64,000 nt of DNA from Clostridiales bacterium (GCA_017961235.1 JAGCXQ010000012.1:1-64000), one strand, 5' to 3'; positions 10,105 to 18,934 are shown, numbered from the stretch's first letter. Numbers and translations: made by a program. The notes: generated by a model from the letters alone, not told the origin.

Positions 10105-10815
10105 TCACCAGTCGAGATCTACTGCGGAGACCTTGTTTTCGTTGATGATGTTCTTTCTCACTTTGCCGTCACGGAGCTTGATCGTGTGGTCGGCCATTTC
10201 GGAGATCGCGTTGTTGTGGGTGACCATGATGATGGTGTTTCCGTACTTTCTGTTGACGTCCTCGATGAGCTTGAGGATCTCCTTAGAGGTGTTGTAATCG
10301 AGTGCGCCGGTCGGCTCGTCGCACAGGAGGATGTCCGGGTTCTTGACGATCGCGCGGCCGATCGAAGTTCTCTGCTGCTGTCCGCCGGAGAGCTGGTTCG
10401 GGAGCTTATAGCGGTGCTCCCAGAGACCGAGTGTATTCAGAAGATCGTCGATATCAAGCGGTGCATCGGAAAGATACGCGCCGACCTCGATATTCTCCTT
10501 CACGTTCAGGTTCGGGATCAGATTATAAAGCTGGAAGACGTAGCCCAGGTGCTTCCTGCGGTAGCGGGTCAGTGCTTTTTCATCCATATCACGGAGCTTG
10601 TCGCCCGCGATTGCGATATATCCGTCGTCGGCGCTGTCGATGCCGCCGATGATATTCAGGAGCGTGGACTTACCGGAGCCGGACGGCCCGAGCAGCACGC
10701 AGAACTCACCTTTCTTCACGGTGAAGTCCATCCCGCGGAGGACCTCCTGGCGGCTGTCGCCCTCACCAAAGCCTTTACATACATTACATACTTTGAGAAA
10801 TTCCTGTTCTGACAT
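10105..10815 (-). CDS. ABC transporter ATP-binding protein (MacB/LolD type)
   Basis: 236 residues with a complete ATPase set: Walker [10 protein letters not shown] at about 43-51, signature LSGGQQQR near 142, Walker [13 protein letters not shown] near 160, and the H-loop TH in MVTHNN. The EPTGALD form is typical of MacB/LolD/BceA ATPases, which pair with FtsX-type permeases, and the next gene is exactly that. GAGAGG lies 8 nt before the ATG. It is the first gene of a two-gene operon whose promoter carries a perfect palindromic operator, so expression is probably ligand-controlled. Confidence 0.95.
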   Translation of the reverse strand: MSEQEFLKVCNVCKGFGEGDSRQEVLRGMDFTVKKGEFCVLLGPSGSGKSTLLNIIGGIDSADDGYIAIAGDKLRDMDEKALTRYRRKHLGYVFQLYNLIPNLNVKENIEVGAYLSDAPLDIDDLLNTLGLWEHRYKLPNQLSGGQQQRTSIGRAIVKNPDILLCDEPTGALDYNTSKEILKLIEDVNRKYGNTIIMVTHNNAISEMADHTIKLRDGKVRKNIINENKVSAVDLDW

Positions 10816-10859
10816 ATCTATTACCTCTCGTTGATCTTATTGAATTGGTAAACGGTTCA

Positions 10860-10912
10860 ACATATGAACACTCGTTCATATGTATTATAGTTCATGTGTT
10901 AGCCAAAAGCAA
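10860..10912 (-). promoter_or_regulatory. Promoter with overlapping perfect palindromic operator
   Basis: On the minus strand, TTGCTT (10907-10912) and a consensus TATAAT (10884-10889) are separated by 17 bp. Directly downstream of the -10, covering the expected transcription start, is a perfect inverted repeat: 10-bp arms ACATATGAAC and GTTCATATGT around a 4-bp spacer (10860-10883). The position and size suit a TetR- or MarR-like repressor that blocks the ABC exporter operon. No regulator gene of those families is seen in the window. Confidence 0.8.
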
Positions 10913-11409
10913 CCCACACTTTTGATCAGTGCGTACAATTATCCGGTCCGTTTCTACGATGCTTTTTGGGTAAATCTTCTAAAATGTATCCGGAGCACTT
11001 CGCCACCTCCTTTTCCGGGCAACAAAAAACGAGCTTTTGCTGCAGTATTCCATGCAGTAAAAGTCTCGCTTCTTCCGACATATTCCGGGGAAAGACCGCT
11101 TTCTTTCTCCCTCTCACGCACGCACCACAGCAAGAAGCTGAGGGCTTTTCGCAAGAGATCAGAGACGGCGGGGATTCCCGTGATGACGAAATATGTCACA
11201 TGCTTCCGATGCGGATCCTGATGTCGTTTCTTCAATCGATCGTTAAGGTCGCTCCTGATTCCGATCTTATGTCAACTCTGATGCCGATCCTGATGTCGTT
11301 CCTGAAGTTGATCCATCGTTGATCCTGAAGGGTCCCGAAGCATATAAGCTACTCCCTAATACGTTTTCAGTGTAGCGCACATCCCAGGATCTGAAAACCC
11401 GCGGATCTT
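10913..11409. other. Gene-poor stretch, no convincing coding sequence
   Basis: About 500 bp in which several short frames exist on both strands, none with a good ribosome binding site and a recognisable product. A 14-15 bp word, GATCCTGATGTCGTT, occurs near 11216 and again near 11288, with further GATCC/TGATC words around it. A minus-strand frame from 11494 to 11267 (75 codons, ending in Ser/Gly/Thr-rich sequence) is the most protein-like, but its nearest GGGAG is 14 nt from the ATG. Confidence 0.4.
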
Positions 11410-11450
11410 CCGTAAAAAGAAGGATCTCACGGAAATCTTGCCGTGAGATC
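11410..11450 (-). terminator. Strong hairpin with T-tract on the minus strand
   Basis: Perfect 10-bp arms GATCTCACGG and CCGTGAGATC (11423-11432 and 11441-11450) are followed on the minus strand by CTTCTTTTT. It could end read-through from rpsU or a short transcript starting near 11500. Confidence 0.55.
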
Positions 11451-11493
11451 GGAATTAAATCTGTAAATCCACCCTTTTCTTTTTTCAGATGCA

Positions 11494-11570
11494 TGTTATA
11501 ATCGCGCGTTCTCCCACGCGTCAGCCTACGCCTGCTCCGCTCACCATCGTTCAACCGTCGCACCAAAAAG
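11494..11570 (+). other. Possible small-RNA transcription unit
   Basis: On the plus strand an extended -10 (TGTTATAAT, 11494-11502) is followed by about 70 nt without a good start codon, and then by the terminator at 11571-11607, which has TTTTTATT on this strand. That layout could make an RNA of about 100 nt. No -35 is evident, so this is a weak call. Confidence 0.25.
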
Positions 11571-11607
11571 AAAAAGCCTGCCGGATCTGATCCGACAGGC
11601 TTTTTAT
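11571..11607. terminator. Bidirectional terminator downstream of rpsU
   Basis: The stem GCCTG-CGGA/TCCG-CAGGC is flanked by AAAAAG on the left and CTTTTTATT on the right, so T-tracts follow the hairpin on both strands. On the minus strand it begins about 25 bp after the rpsU stop. Confidence 0.8.
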
Positions 11608-11629
11608 TAAGCAATTTCAAAAAGAGTAA

Positions 11630-11803
11630 TTATCTCTTACGCTTTCTAGCCGCCTCCGACTTCTTCTTACGGCGTACAGAAGGCTTCTCGTAATGCTCTC
11701 TCTTACGTACCTCAGCGAGTACACCAGAACGAGCGCAGGAACGCTTGAAACGACGCAGAGCACTGTCAAGGGACTCATTTTCTTTAAGTCTGATTTCCGA
11801 CAC
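11630..11803 (-). CDS. rpsU: 30S ribosomal protein S21
   Basis: 57 residues from a GTG start at 11803, with AGGAGGG 7 nt upstream. The protein begins [20 protein letters not shown] and ends in the Lys/Arg-rich tail typical of S21 ([14 protein letters not shown]). Length and composition match bacterial S21 exactly. S21 sits at the 30S platform near the 3' end of 16S rRNA and helps initiation. The gene is monocistronic here, with its own promoter and terminator. Confidence 0.97.
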   Translation of the reverse strand: MSEIRLKENESLDSALRRFKRSCARSGVLAEVRKREHYEKPSVRRKKKSEAARKRKR

Positions 11804-11868
11804 TTGTTATCCCTCCTTCCGTGCATTAAACTTAGGAAACCCAAATCTATCGGTTTCAAACAGGACAT

Positions 11869-11897
11869 ATATTACTCTAATTTTCGGCGTTCGTCAA
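11869..11897 (-). promoter_or_regulatory. rpsU promoter
   Basis: On the minus strand, TTGACG (11892-11897) and TAATAT (11869-11874) are separated by exactly 17 bp. This gives a leader of about 60 nt before the rpsU GTG. Confidence 0.75.
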
Positions 11898-11968
11898 CGA
11901 AATTTGCATATTTGCGCATTCCGCCGCCGTTTTTCCGCCTTTTCCCGTTCGAAAAGCACTCGGTCCGC

Positions 11969-13090
11969 TCACAGTTTCGCGATCATTTCGCCCGCCTTTA
12001 CGAGATCCTCGCGGATACTGATCTTCTGCGGACACTGGTCTTCGCAGGCCCCGCACCACATGCAGTTCTCCGGTTTTTCGTCTTCTTTAAACTGATTCCA
12101 CTCCCATTTCGCATGGCCGGCGTTACCGTATTTACCGTACTCATTCCAGATGCGGAAGACCTTCGGGATATCGAGGCCGCCCGGACAAGGCATGCAGTAA
12201 CGGCAACCGGTGCAAGGATTGAAAACTCTCGCGTCGAGCGCCTTTTTCAGATTCGCCATACCGGTGAGCTCGTCTTCCGTCATCGGCACGTAGCGGTTAA
12301 ATGTATCGAGGTTGTCCTCGAGCTGATCCTCGGCGGACATGCCCGACAGGATCACCTTCACGCCCTCAAAAGAAGCGACAAAACGCAGCGCCCAAGAGGC
12401 TTTTGACATGCCGGGGCGGATCGCGTTCAGTTCATCCAGCAGATCGTCCGGATACATGCACAGCGAACCGCCGCGGATCGGCTCCATGACGATCACCGGG
12501 ATGCCCATCGACTCCGCCAGTTTCAGGCCCTTCGTGCCGGCCTGGTTCTCAATATCCATGAAGTTGAACTGGATCTGGCAGGCATCCCACGGATACTTCT
12601 TGATCCACTTCTCGAAGACAGGGTAATCATCGTGGAACGAGAATCCCACGTTCTTGATCTTCCCCTGCTTCTTGAGCTCGAACATGAAGTCGATCACGCC
12701 GAGGTCCTCCATCTCCTGGAAACGGTCCTCATTCATCGCATGTAGAAGATAAAGATCGAGGTAGTTCTGCTTGAGCTTTTCGAGCTGTTTCTCGAAGAGC
12801 TTCTCGGCGTCCTCTCTCGACTTCACTTCCCATACCGGAAGCTTCGTCGTCAAGAAATACGTATCTCTCGGAAGCTCTGAAAGAACCTCGCCGACCACAT
12901 ACTCCGACTCGCCGCCGTGATAGGGATAAGCGGTATCAAAGTAATTCACGCCCATCTTGTGCGCGCGAAGCAGCATCGCTCTCGCTCTGGCCCGGTCGAT
13001 CTTGCCGTCCGCCGTCGTCGGGAAACGCATGCACCCGAAGCCCAGAAGCGAGACAGGCTTATCAAATCCATTCATTGTTCTAGTAAACAT
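11969..13090 (-). CDS. Aldo/keto reductase with C-terminal 4Fe-4S cluster motifs
   Basis: 373 residues from the ATG at 13090, with GGAGG 9 nt upstream. The frame extends further upstream, but that part has no site. The AKR barrel shows the catalytic set Asp52, Tyr57 (FDTAYPYHGG), Lys83 (TTKLP) and His117 (YLLHAMN). The C-terminus carries CTGCRYCMPCP and later CMWCGACEDQCP, a ferredoxin-like pair of cysteine motifs expected to bind iron-sulfur clusters. This architecture is common in anaerobes, where the substrate is usually unknown. It stands alone; rpsU lies downstream with its own promoter. Confidence 0.93.
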   Translation of the reverse strand: MFTRTMNGFDKPVSLLGFGCMRFPTTADGKIDRARARAMLLRAHKMGVNYFDTAYPYHGGESEYVVGEVLSELPRDTYFLTTKLPVWEVKSREDAEKLFEKQLEKLKQNYLDLYLLHAMNEDRFQEMEDLGVIDFMFELKKQGKIKNVGFSFHDDYPVFEKWIKKYPWDACQIQFNFMDIENQAGTKGLKLAESMGIPVIVMEPIRGGSLCMYPDDLLDELNAIRPGMSKASWALRFVASFEGVKVILSGMSAEDQLEDNLDTFNRYVPMTEDELTGMANLKKALDARVFNPCTGCRYCMPCPGGLDIPKVFRIWNEYGKYGNAGHAKWEWNQFKEDEKPENCMWCGACEDQCPQKISIREDLVKAGEMIAKL

Positions 13091-13229
13091 AATCCAGTCC
13101 TCCAACCTGATCAAGCACGCACCGACGTATCCCGTAACAGTGCTTTTGCAAAAGAACTTTCCCCTAACTTTATTGTACATAATTCAGAAGCGGAATCATA
13201 CTACTTTTTCATCACGGAATCTCGCGAAT

Positions 13230-13258
13230 TTGCCCACCATGCGCGTATATGGTACTAT
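13230..13258 (+). promoter_or_regulatory. Promoter of the 13283 gene
   Basis: TTGCCC (13230-13235) and TACTAT (13253-13258) are 17 bp apart. The gene's AGGGGG site and ATG follow within 25 bp, so the leader would be short. Confidence 0.5.
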
Positions 13259-13282
13259 TGTTTATATTATTAGGGGGTAAAC

Positions 13283-13750
13283 ATGGATATCGATGTCTCA
13301 ACGCTGACATTTCGTGACGCATCCAAAGAGGAGAAAAAGAGGATCTTCCGCGCGCTGAATCTGCGCAGCACGATCTGGCTTGTCTGCGCTATTCTCGCAA
13401 TCGCAGCGCTTTTCATCGTCGCGAACGGCCGGCTCAAGTGGATCTCCGCGATCGGTATGGGCATCGCGCTCGTGATCCTCATCTACACCGCCATCATCGA
13501 CATGCCTGCCTGGAAATGCAAGGTCTGCCACGGCCGCGTCTCCAACAAGCGCGAAGTCAGCACCAGCGAAGATACCGGCATGTACTACGACGCGGTCACT
13601 TTCATCTCCGAATCCGGCGAGACCATGGAAGCCATGCCCGTTTTCTCCGCGCACACGCTCCGCCTCCTCACAGAGGGCTCCCGCGCAACTATCGTCTGCT
13701 ACAACAAGCGTCACCCCGTCATCCTCGCCGACGAGCAGCTCCACGGCTAG
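13283..13750 (+). CDS. Small membrane protein with CxxC and soluble C-terminal domain
   Basis: 155 residues with GGGGG just before the ATG. After a charged N-terminus there are two hydrophobic helices (about 32-50 and 53-70) separated by a short basic turn. Then comes CKVCHGRV and a polar domain of about 80 residues rich in beta-type sequence. The pattern is like proteins of the DUF3592/NfeD-like type, but I do not recognise the family. It is convergent with the ABC transporter genes. Its TAG stop runs directly into the first ATAGGATC-like word of the following repeat array. Confidence 0.75.
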   Translation: MDIDVSTLTFRDASKEEKKRIFRALNLRSTIWLVCAILAIAALFIVANGRLKWISAIGMGIALVILIYTAIIDMPAWKCKVCHGRVSNKREVSTSEDTGMYYDAVTFISESGETMEAMPVFSAHTLRLLTEGSRATIVCYNKRHPVILADEQLHG

Positions 13751-13777
13751 GATCTTTCAGTTTAGTTTAAGGAATTT

Positions 13778-14140
13778 AATCCTATTCTTCAGATACAAAT
13801 AGGATCAAAACACTTTTAAGAAGCATCTTGATCCTATCTTTTTTTCTGCTCCATAGGATCTTCTTTTCATTTTTCAGCAGATGATCCTATCTGATTTTCT
13901 GTGTCATAGGATCTTTCTCCCACTTTCTGGCAAATGATCCTATCTTCTTTTCATCCGAATAGGATCATTTCCAGGATTTGTACAATTGGATCCTATTGCT
14001 GATGTTATTTGATAGGATCGTATCGCCATTTTTTGCCGAATGATCCTATCACGAGTGCTTTTCGATAGGATCAATCGTGAAAATCCATCAAGAAGATCCT
14101 ATCCGTCAATTTTTCCCCTTCGATTCCACCCGAAAAGCAC
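13778..14140. repeat. Array of 53-bp units: GATCCTAT-N15-ATAGGATC inverted repeats
   Basis: GATCCTAT starts at 13830, 13883, 13936, 13989, 14042 and 14095, an exact 53-bp period, and a degenerate first copy lies at about 13778. In the complete units a reverse-complement word ATAGGATC follows after 15 bp, then 22 bp of unrelated sequence. Only the 8-bp arms are conserved; both intervals vary freely. One unit's interval contains GTGCTTTT (14055), and AAAAGCACTT lies at 14133. The array fills the space between two convergent genes. No protein-coding frame is seen. Confidence 0.9.
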
Positions 14141-16012
14141 TTACACCTCAATATACGCGCCGGCCTGCGCCCGCCACATCTCGGCGTACTTGCCGCCCTT
14201 TGTGAGGAGCGATTCGTGCGAACCCTCCTCCACGATGTGGCCCTCTTCGAGCATGAAGATCCTGTCCGCGAGACGCGTGGTCGAGAGACGGTGCGAGATG
14301 AAGATGACGGTCTTATCTTTCGTCGCCTCGAGCATCGCGTGGTTGAGCTGGTACTCCGCGATCGGGTCGAGCGCCGAGGACGGCTCGTCCAGGATCATCA
14401 GCGACGCATTCTGGTAGAACACACGGGAGATGGCCAGTTTCTGGCGCTCACCGCCTGACAGGTCCACGCCGTTTTCCGAGAACTCATGGGTCAGCGGCGT
14501 ATCCAGTTTCATGGGAAGAGACTCGGCTTTCTTCAGAAGTCCGCTGTCCGAAAGCGCCTGCCGGATCTTTCCTTCATCGAAGCGGGACGTCTTCCCTTCC
14601 GGTGCCGGGAGATCCAGATCATCCAGCACCACGTTCTCCTTCACGGTTCCCGCAAAGATCTCGAAGTCCTGGAATACCGTACCGATAGAGTCGCGGTAGG
14701 CTTCGACATCGTACTTCCGCACATCGACACCGTCGGCGAGGATCCGACCCTCACTCGTATCATAAAGACGCATCAGCAGCTTGACCAGCGTAGTCTTGCC
14801 CGCGCCGTTATAGCCGACGAGCGCGATCTTCTCACCCGGGTGCACCTTCATGGAGATATCGGACAGCACCTTCGGAAGACCCTCTTTGTAGGCAAATCCC
14901 ACATTCTCCAGTTCCAGTGCTTTTGCCGAAGAAGACGGGATCGCATCCCCCTCGCTGACGACCTTCGGCTCATAGGCCAGGAAGTCTCTGATCTTCTGGA
15001 TATAAAGGCTCGTCTCACAGGCCTTCGGATAGGACTCGGTAAAGACACGAAGGCTCCGCTTGAGATCCGTAAACCAGTTAAAGAGCATGACCAGCGACGA
15101 CAGCGAGATCGCGTGCATGACTGTGTAGCGGTAGACCAGATACGACGAATAGAATGAATCCGTAAACAGCCGGCTGCAGATGTGATCCTTCAGGAAAGCC
15201 ACGCCGAACTTCTTTTTCGCCAGTGACTTTTCCGCCTCATAGACTTCGTTATTGGCCGCCACAAAGCGCTCCTCCAGCACGTCCGTCACTTCCGGATCCA
15301 GTCGGATCTCTTTGGCATAATCTTTCAGATAGTAGACACGCTTGACGTATTCGCGCTTTCTTTCCGGCGGATAGCGGCGCATGCGGATCTGAAAGGACAG
15401 TTTGTTATAGACCTTATTCAGAAGGAAACTGAACACGAAGGAGATCAGCACGAAGACGATGGAGAGCTTGTCCTTCACCAGGAAATAGCCGCCGGTCAGG
15501 AAGAATACGGTCAGACTCGACAGCACTTTCTTAATGAAATCCATCGTCTGGTCGATCTGCTTATCGACCTCGGAGATGGCCATGACCTGGCTGTTGTAGA
15601 ACTCCGGATCGTCGTAACAGGAGAGGTCCACGGAGCGCGCCTTTTCGTAGAGCATCAGCTTGATCTTCTGCCGCACTTTCGGCCGTTCTTTTTCCTGCAT
15701 CAGGTCGCCGGCGATGACCGTGAACACCATGCCCAGCGTGATCGCCGCGGCAAAGATCAGGATCGTCATGCCGACTCTTCTAAAGGAGTAGCCGAACTCC
15801 GCCGCCTCGAGGACGAATCCGATGAGGATCATGTGCTCGAAGAAGATGGAGACCTGTCCGCGGATCGCATCCAGCGCCGGGAAAAGCACAAACTTCGGGG
15901 AGGCTTTGAACATCATGCCCATGAAGTAGAAGTTGTTCTTAAAGACCTGCGAGGCCGGCTGCTTGATCTTCTTTTCTTTTTCTTCGGCAAAAGCACTTGC
16001 ATTCTTACTCAC
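14141..16012 (-). CDS. ABC transporter half-protein (membrane domain plus ATPase), second of pair
   Basis: 623 residues. The N-terminal membrane domain has about six hydrophobic helices. The ATPase domain has Walker A GYNGAGKTT, signature LSGGERQK, Walker B LMILDEPSSALD and the H-loop FISHR, so hydrolysis motifs are intact. The start ATG overlaps the stop of the preceding gene by 4 bp (ATGA), which implies translational coupling. The two half-transporters most likely form a heterodimeric exporter. Substrate unknown; multidrug, peptide or lipid export are all possible. The stop is about 40 bp from the last unit of the GATCCTAT array. Confidence 0.92.
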   Translation of the reverse strand: MSKNASAFAEEKEKKIKQPASQVFKNNFYFMGMMFKASPKFVLFPALDAIRGQVSIFFEHMILIGFVLEAAEFGYSFRRVGMTILIFAAAITLGMVFTVIAGDLMQEKERPKVRQKIKLMLYEKARSVDLSCYDDPEFYNSQVMAISEVDKQIDQTMDFIKKVLSSLTVFFLTGGYFLVKDKLSIVFVLISFVFSFLLNKVYNKLSFQIRMRRYPPERKREYVKRVYYLKDYAKEIRLDPEVTDVLEERFVAANNEVYEAEKSLAKKKFGVAFLKDHICSRLFTDSFYSSYLVYRYTVMHAISLSSLVMLFNWFTDLKRSLRVFTESYPKACETSLYIQKIRDFLAYEPKVVSEGDAIPSSSAKALELENVGFAYKEGLPKVLSDISMKVHPGEKIALVGYNGAGKTTLVKLLMRLYDTSEGRILADGVDVRKYDVEAYRDSIGTVFQDFEIFAGTVKENVVLDDLDLPAPEGKTSRFDEGKIRQALSDSGLLKKAESLPMKLDTPLTHEFSENGVDLSGGERQKLAISRVFYQNASLMILDEPSSALDPIAEYQLNHAMLEATKDKTVIFISHRLSTTRLADRIFMLEEGHIVEEGSHESLLTKGGKYAEMWRAQAGAYIEV

Positions 16013-17928
16013 AGGATCACCTCCTCTTCCTTTTCTACGGCCAGGTAGTTCATGGCCTGGCGGATATACATTTTCGCGTATTTTCCATGCGCATCGATCA
16101 GTTCACGGTGCGAGCCGCGCTCGACGATCGTGCCCTTTTCGAGCATGAAAACTTTGTCACAGTTTTTGACCGACGACAGGCGGTGCGAGATGAAGACCAT
16201 CGTATGTGTGCGGCCTTCTTTCATGATGTTCTTAAACAGGTCGTACTCTGCGATCGGGTCGAGCGCGGAAGAAGGCTCGTCGAAGATCTTGACCGGCGAT
16301 TCCTTCGCAAAAGTTCTGGCCACCGCGAGTTTCTGGTGCTGGCCGCCACTGAAGACTGCGCCGTCCTTATCAAACTCCTTCGTCATGACCGTATCCACAC
16401 CATTCGGCAGCGACTCGACTTTCTCGAGGATGCCGGCACGGCGCAGCGCCCGGTGCACGATCTCGTCTTCGTTTTCGTAGTGGCGGCCCATCAGGACATT
16501 CTCCTTTACGCTCATCGCGAAGATCGCGAAATCCTGGAACGTCGTCGCGAAGAGGCGCCGGTACGCACGCAAGTCATACTCCTTGATGTTGCGCCCGTTC
16601 AAGAGGATCTCGCCAGAGGTCGGATCGTAGAAACGCAGCAGCAGCTTGATGATCGTTGTCTTGCCGGCGCCGTTATGGCCGACGAGCGCGACGATATCGC
16701 CGTTATCGATCTTGAAGGAAAGATCTTTGATCGTCTCCTCATCCTTATACGAGAAGCACACATTTCTGAACTCGAGGCTCTCGAAGCCCTCCGGCATCAC
16801 GCCGCCCTGATCCTGCGGGATCTTTTCCTCATACTCCAGGAAGGTCCGGAGGTTATTGATGAAGACGCCGTTTTTCATGAGCTCCACGATGTCTTCGAAT
16901 GCCGTGATCAGCATCCAGGTCATGGCCACCATCAGGCTCGTCATGATGGCTAACTGGGAAAGCGTAATTGTCTTACTGACAAGGGTTCTGTAGCTGGCAT
17001 AAAAGAGCACGCCCTCGAAGATGATGGTGAACGTAAACGTAATTCTCCAGAACGAAAGCGAGCAGTTGGCAAAGGCATACTTTACCGCCGCCCGGACATT
17101 CTTTTCCGTGGCTTCACTGTACTGCTTCTTTAAAAGCGAGAACACATTGGAAAGACGCATTTCTTTTGCGCCGTCCGGAAGATACATCATGCGGCTGACG
17201 TAGTTATGCACCTTGTTTCCCGGCACCTGCGCCTGATACCGCTTATACTCATATATCCGCTTATAGTTACCGAAGATGAAGTTACCGATCAAGGGCGAGA
17301 TGATAAAGAGCACCGCATAGTGGTCGATATCGTACATGAGATAAAAGACCACACCCAGTGCCGGAAGCGATACGATAAAACCCCAGAAGCGCCGGACGAT
17401 GGCACAGATCTTTTCTTCCGCCCCGTCGATGGCCATAGTGTATTTATCGTAGAAATCCGGATCTTCATAGCACCGCAGCTCCACATTCTTCGCCTTGGCG
17501 AAAAGCTGCTTATAGATGCCTCCGTAAAGCTTGATGGTCTCAAGCGGGTAGATCACATTGTCCGCATACTTGTTATAGAGCTCGACCACAAAGAACACCG
17601 CCGTCATGATCCCGATGAATCCCAGGACCGAGCGGAACGATGCATTACTGTCCAGCGCCTGCACGAGCTTTCTGATGAAAACGCCATCGAAAAACACCCA
17701 TTCAAAATACCCGAACACGGTCGAGATGAATGCGGCGATGACCATCAGGCGGGTATATTTTCCCGCCAGTTTCATGGCGAACACATTATTGCTCACCGTC
17801 TGTCTGAACGACAGCTTATCCGAGGACTTCTTTTTCCCCTTATCCGGGCTTTTATTCTTCCCCTGATCAGGGCTTTGCTTTTTCCCATTTTCAGGAGCCT
17901 GTTTTTTCCCCTTTGCTTCCTTTGCCAT
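16009..17928 (-). CDS. ABC transporter half-protein with Lys/Gly-rich N-terminal tail, first of pair
   Basis: 639 residues. The first ~38 residues are an unusual hydrophilic tail of KxK, GKKQSP and GKKKSSDK units before the first membrane helix. The membrane domain is followed by an ATPase with Walker A GHNGAGKTT, signature FSGGQHQK and Walker B VKIFDEPSSALD, with the H-loop FISHR. Both partners retain the Walker B glutamate, so neither nucleotide site is obviously degenerate from these motifs. It overlaps its partner by 4 bp. The tail is reminiscent of a low-complexity interaction segment; its role is unknown. Confidence 0.92.
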   Translation of the reverse strand: MAKEAKGKKQAPENGKKQSPDQGKNKSPDKGKKKSSDKLSFRQTVSNNVFAMKLAGKYTRLMVIAAFISTVFGYFEWVFFDGVFIRKLVQALDSNASFRSVLGFIGIMTAVFFVVELYNKYADNVIYPLETIKLYGGIYKQLFAKAKNVELRCYEDPDFYDKYTMAIDGAEEKICAIVRRFWGFIVSLPALGVVFYLMYDIDHYAVLFIISPLIGNFIFGNYKRIYEYKRYQAQVPGNKVHNYVSRMMYLPDGAKEMRLSNVFSLLKKQYSEATEKNVRAAVKYAFANCSLSFWRITFTFTIIFEGVLFYASYRTLVSKTITLSQLAIMTSLMVAMTWMLITAFEDIVELMKNGVFINNLRTFLEYEEKIPQDQGGVMPEGFESLEFRNVCFSYKDEETIKDLSFKIDNGDIVALVGHNGAGKTTIIKLLLRFYDPTSGEILLNGRNIKEYDLRAYRRLFATTFQDFAIFAMSVKENVLMGRHYENEDEIVHRALRRAGILEKVESLPNGVDTVMTKEFDKDGAVFSGGQHQKLAVARTFAKESPVKIFDEPSSALDPIAEYDLFKNIMKEGRTHTMVFISHRLSSVKNCDKVFMLEKGTIVERGSHRELIDAHGKYAKMYIRQAMNYLAVEKEEEVIL

Positions 17929-18105
17929 TTTGTGTTTCCTCTATGTTTCCTTGTGTGATTTCCCCTTCACAATCAAAATTTTAACATAAGGCCACACGTA
18001 CTAACAGTTACCGCCAGTCTAATTTTCCGGACAGCATTCGCGCCGCCGGGCAAGTGCTTTTCGCGCAGAAAAAGCGCCGACCCGCCGGCAAGTGCTTTTC
18101 AAAAA
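17929..18105. other. Intergenic stretch with two iterated words, no gene
   Basis: The sequence holds GTGCTTTT copies at 18054 and 18092 in the same orientation, each followed by a Gly/Cys-rich GC tract. No coding frame with a start site is seen. It lies between the start of the ABC pair and the hpf terminator. Confidence 0.4.
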
Positions 18106-18140
18106 GCAAAAAAACGAAGGGGACCCTTTTCAGGATCCCC
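18106..18140 (-). terminator. hpf terminator
   Basis: The minus strand reads GGGGATCC-TGAAAA-GGGTCCCC and then TTCGTTTTTTT. It begins about 64 bp after the hpf stop. Confidence 0.75.
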
Positions 18141-18203
18141 TCCCGGTGTTCAAGCGCAAGTACGGCTATTGAACAAGGAAATTAATACTTTTGATGGAAG
18201 GAA

Positions 18204-18743
18204 TTAATAGGTAGGCTCGATTAGACCATACTGACCGTCTTTGCGCTTATATACCACACACACATTCCCGGTCTGCGCATCCAGATAAACCAGGAAACTG
18301 TGTCCGAGCATTTCCATCTGCAGAATTGCTTCGTCCGAATCCATCGGTACCAGTTCAAATGATTTACGCTTAATGATCTTGGGTTCGTTGTCCTCTTCTT
18401 CGTAATCCTCCTCAACGATGTCATTGAGATAGTCGTTGATGATCGGATAGTCCTTCTTCTGACGCTGGATCCTTGTCTTCTGTTTCCTGATCTGCGACTC
18501 CAGCTTATCGACCGTACGGTCAACCGCATTCAGGATGTCTCCGTCTTTGGCCTCCGCCCTGAAAATATGATTCTGAAGTTTAAGTGTGATCTCCACTTTC
18601 TTCTGCTCTCTTTCGGGATGGATCTTAATGTTGAAAGATCCCTCCTCTCCGAAATACTTGTCAAATTTAGCGAGTTTGCCGGCGATTTTCTCCTCCAGAC
18701 GTGTGCCGATCTTGATTCCGTTTCCCTGTGTCGTGATCTTCAT
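18204..18743 (-). CDS. hpf: Ribosome hibernation-promoting factor, long form
   Basis: 179 residues, the length of long HPF. The N-terminal S30AE domain (about 1-100) begins MKITTQGNGIKIG and contains the charged ribosome-binding surface. An acidic Glu/Asp linker at about 110-122 is followed by the C-terminal dimerisation domain (KRKSFELVPMDSDEAILQME to the end). Long HPF pairs 70S ribosomes into inactive 100S dimers in stationary phase. AAGGA lies upstream of the ATG. A TATAAT is seen on the minus strand at 18801-18806, and a GTAGAC/GTCTAC hairpin in the leader (18774-18793). Confidence 0.96.
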   Translation of the reverse strand: MKITTQGNGIKIGTRLEEKIAGKLAKFDKYFGEEGSFNIKIHPEREQKKVEITLKLQNHIFRAEAKDGDILNAVDRTVDKLESQIRKQKTRIQRQKKDYPIINDYLNDIVEEDYEEEDNEPKIIKRKSFELVPMDSDEAILQMEMLGHSFLVYLDAQTGNVCVVYKRKDGQYGLIEPTY

Positions 18744-18800
18744 ATAATCACATCCTTCCGATTGTTCAATTTCGTAGACCCTTGTTCTGTCTACGTCTCC

Positions 18801-18806
18801 ATTATA
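18801..18806 (-). promoter_or_regulatory. hpf promoter -10 element
   Basis: A consensus TATAAT on the minus strand lies about 58 bp before the hpf ATG. No good -35 stands 16-18 bp upstream, so the sigma factor is uncertain. Confidence 0.45.
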
Positions 18807-18934
18807 TCGAACTAAGGTTCACAAAATGGTAACATACGCGTCGGAAAGTTTTCGCAAAGTATGCTAGAATAATAATGTTGGGGCTTCACACAGGGAGGCT
18901 CTTTTTTTGTGTCCTGGAATAGTCGCAATCACGC

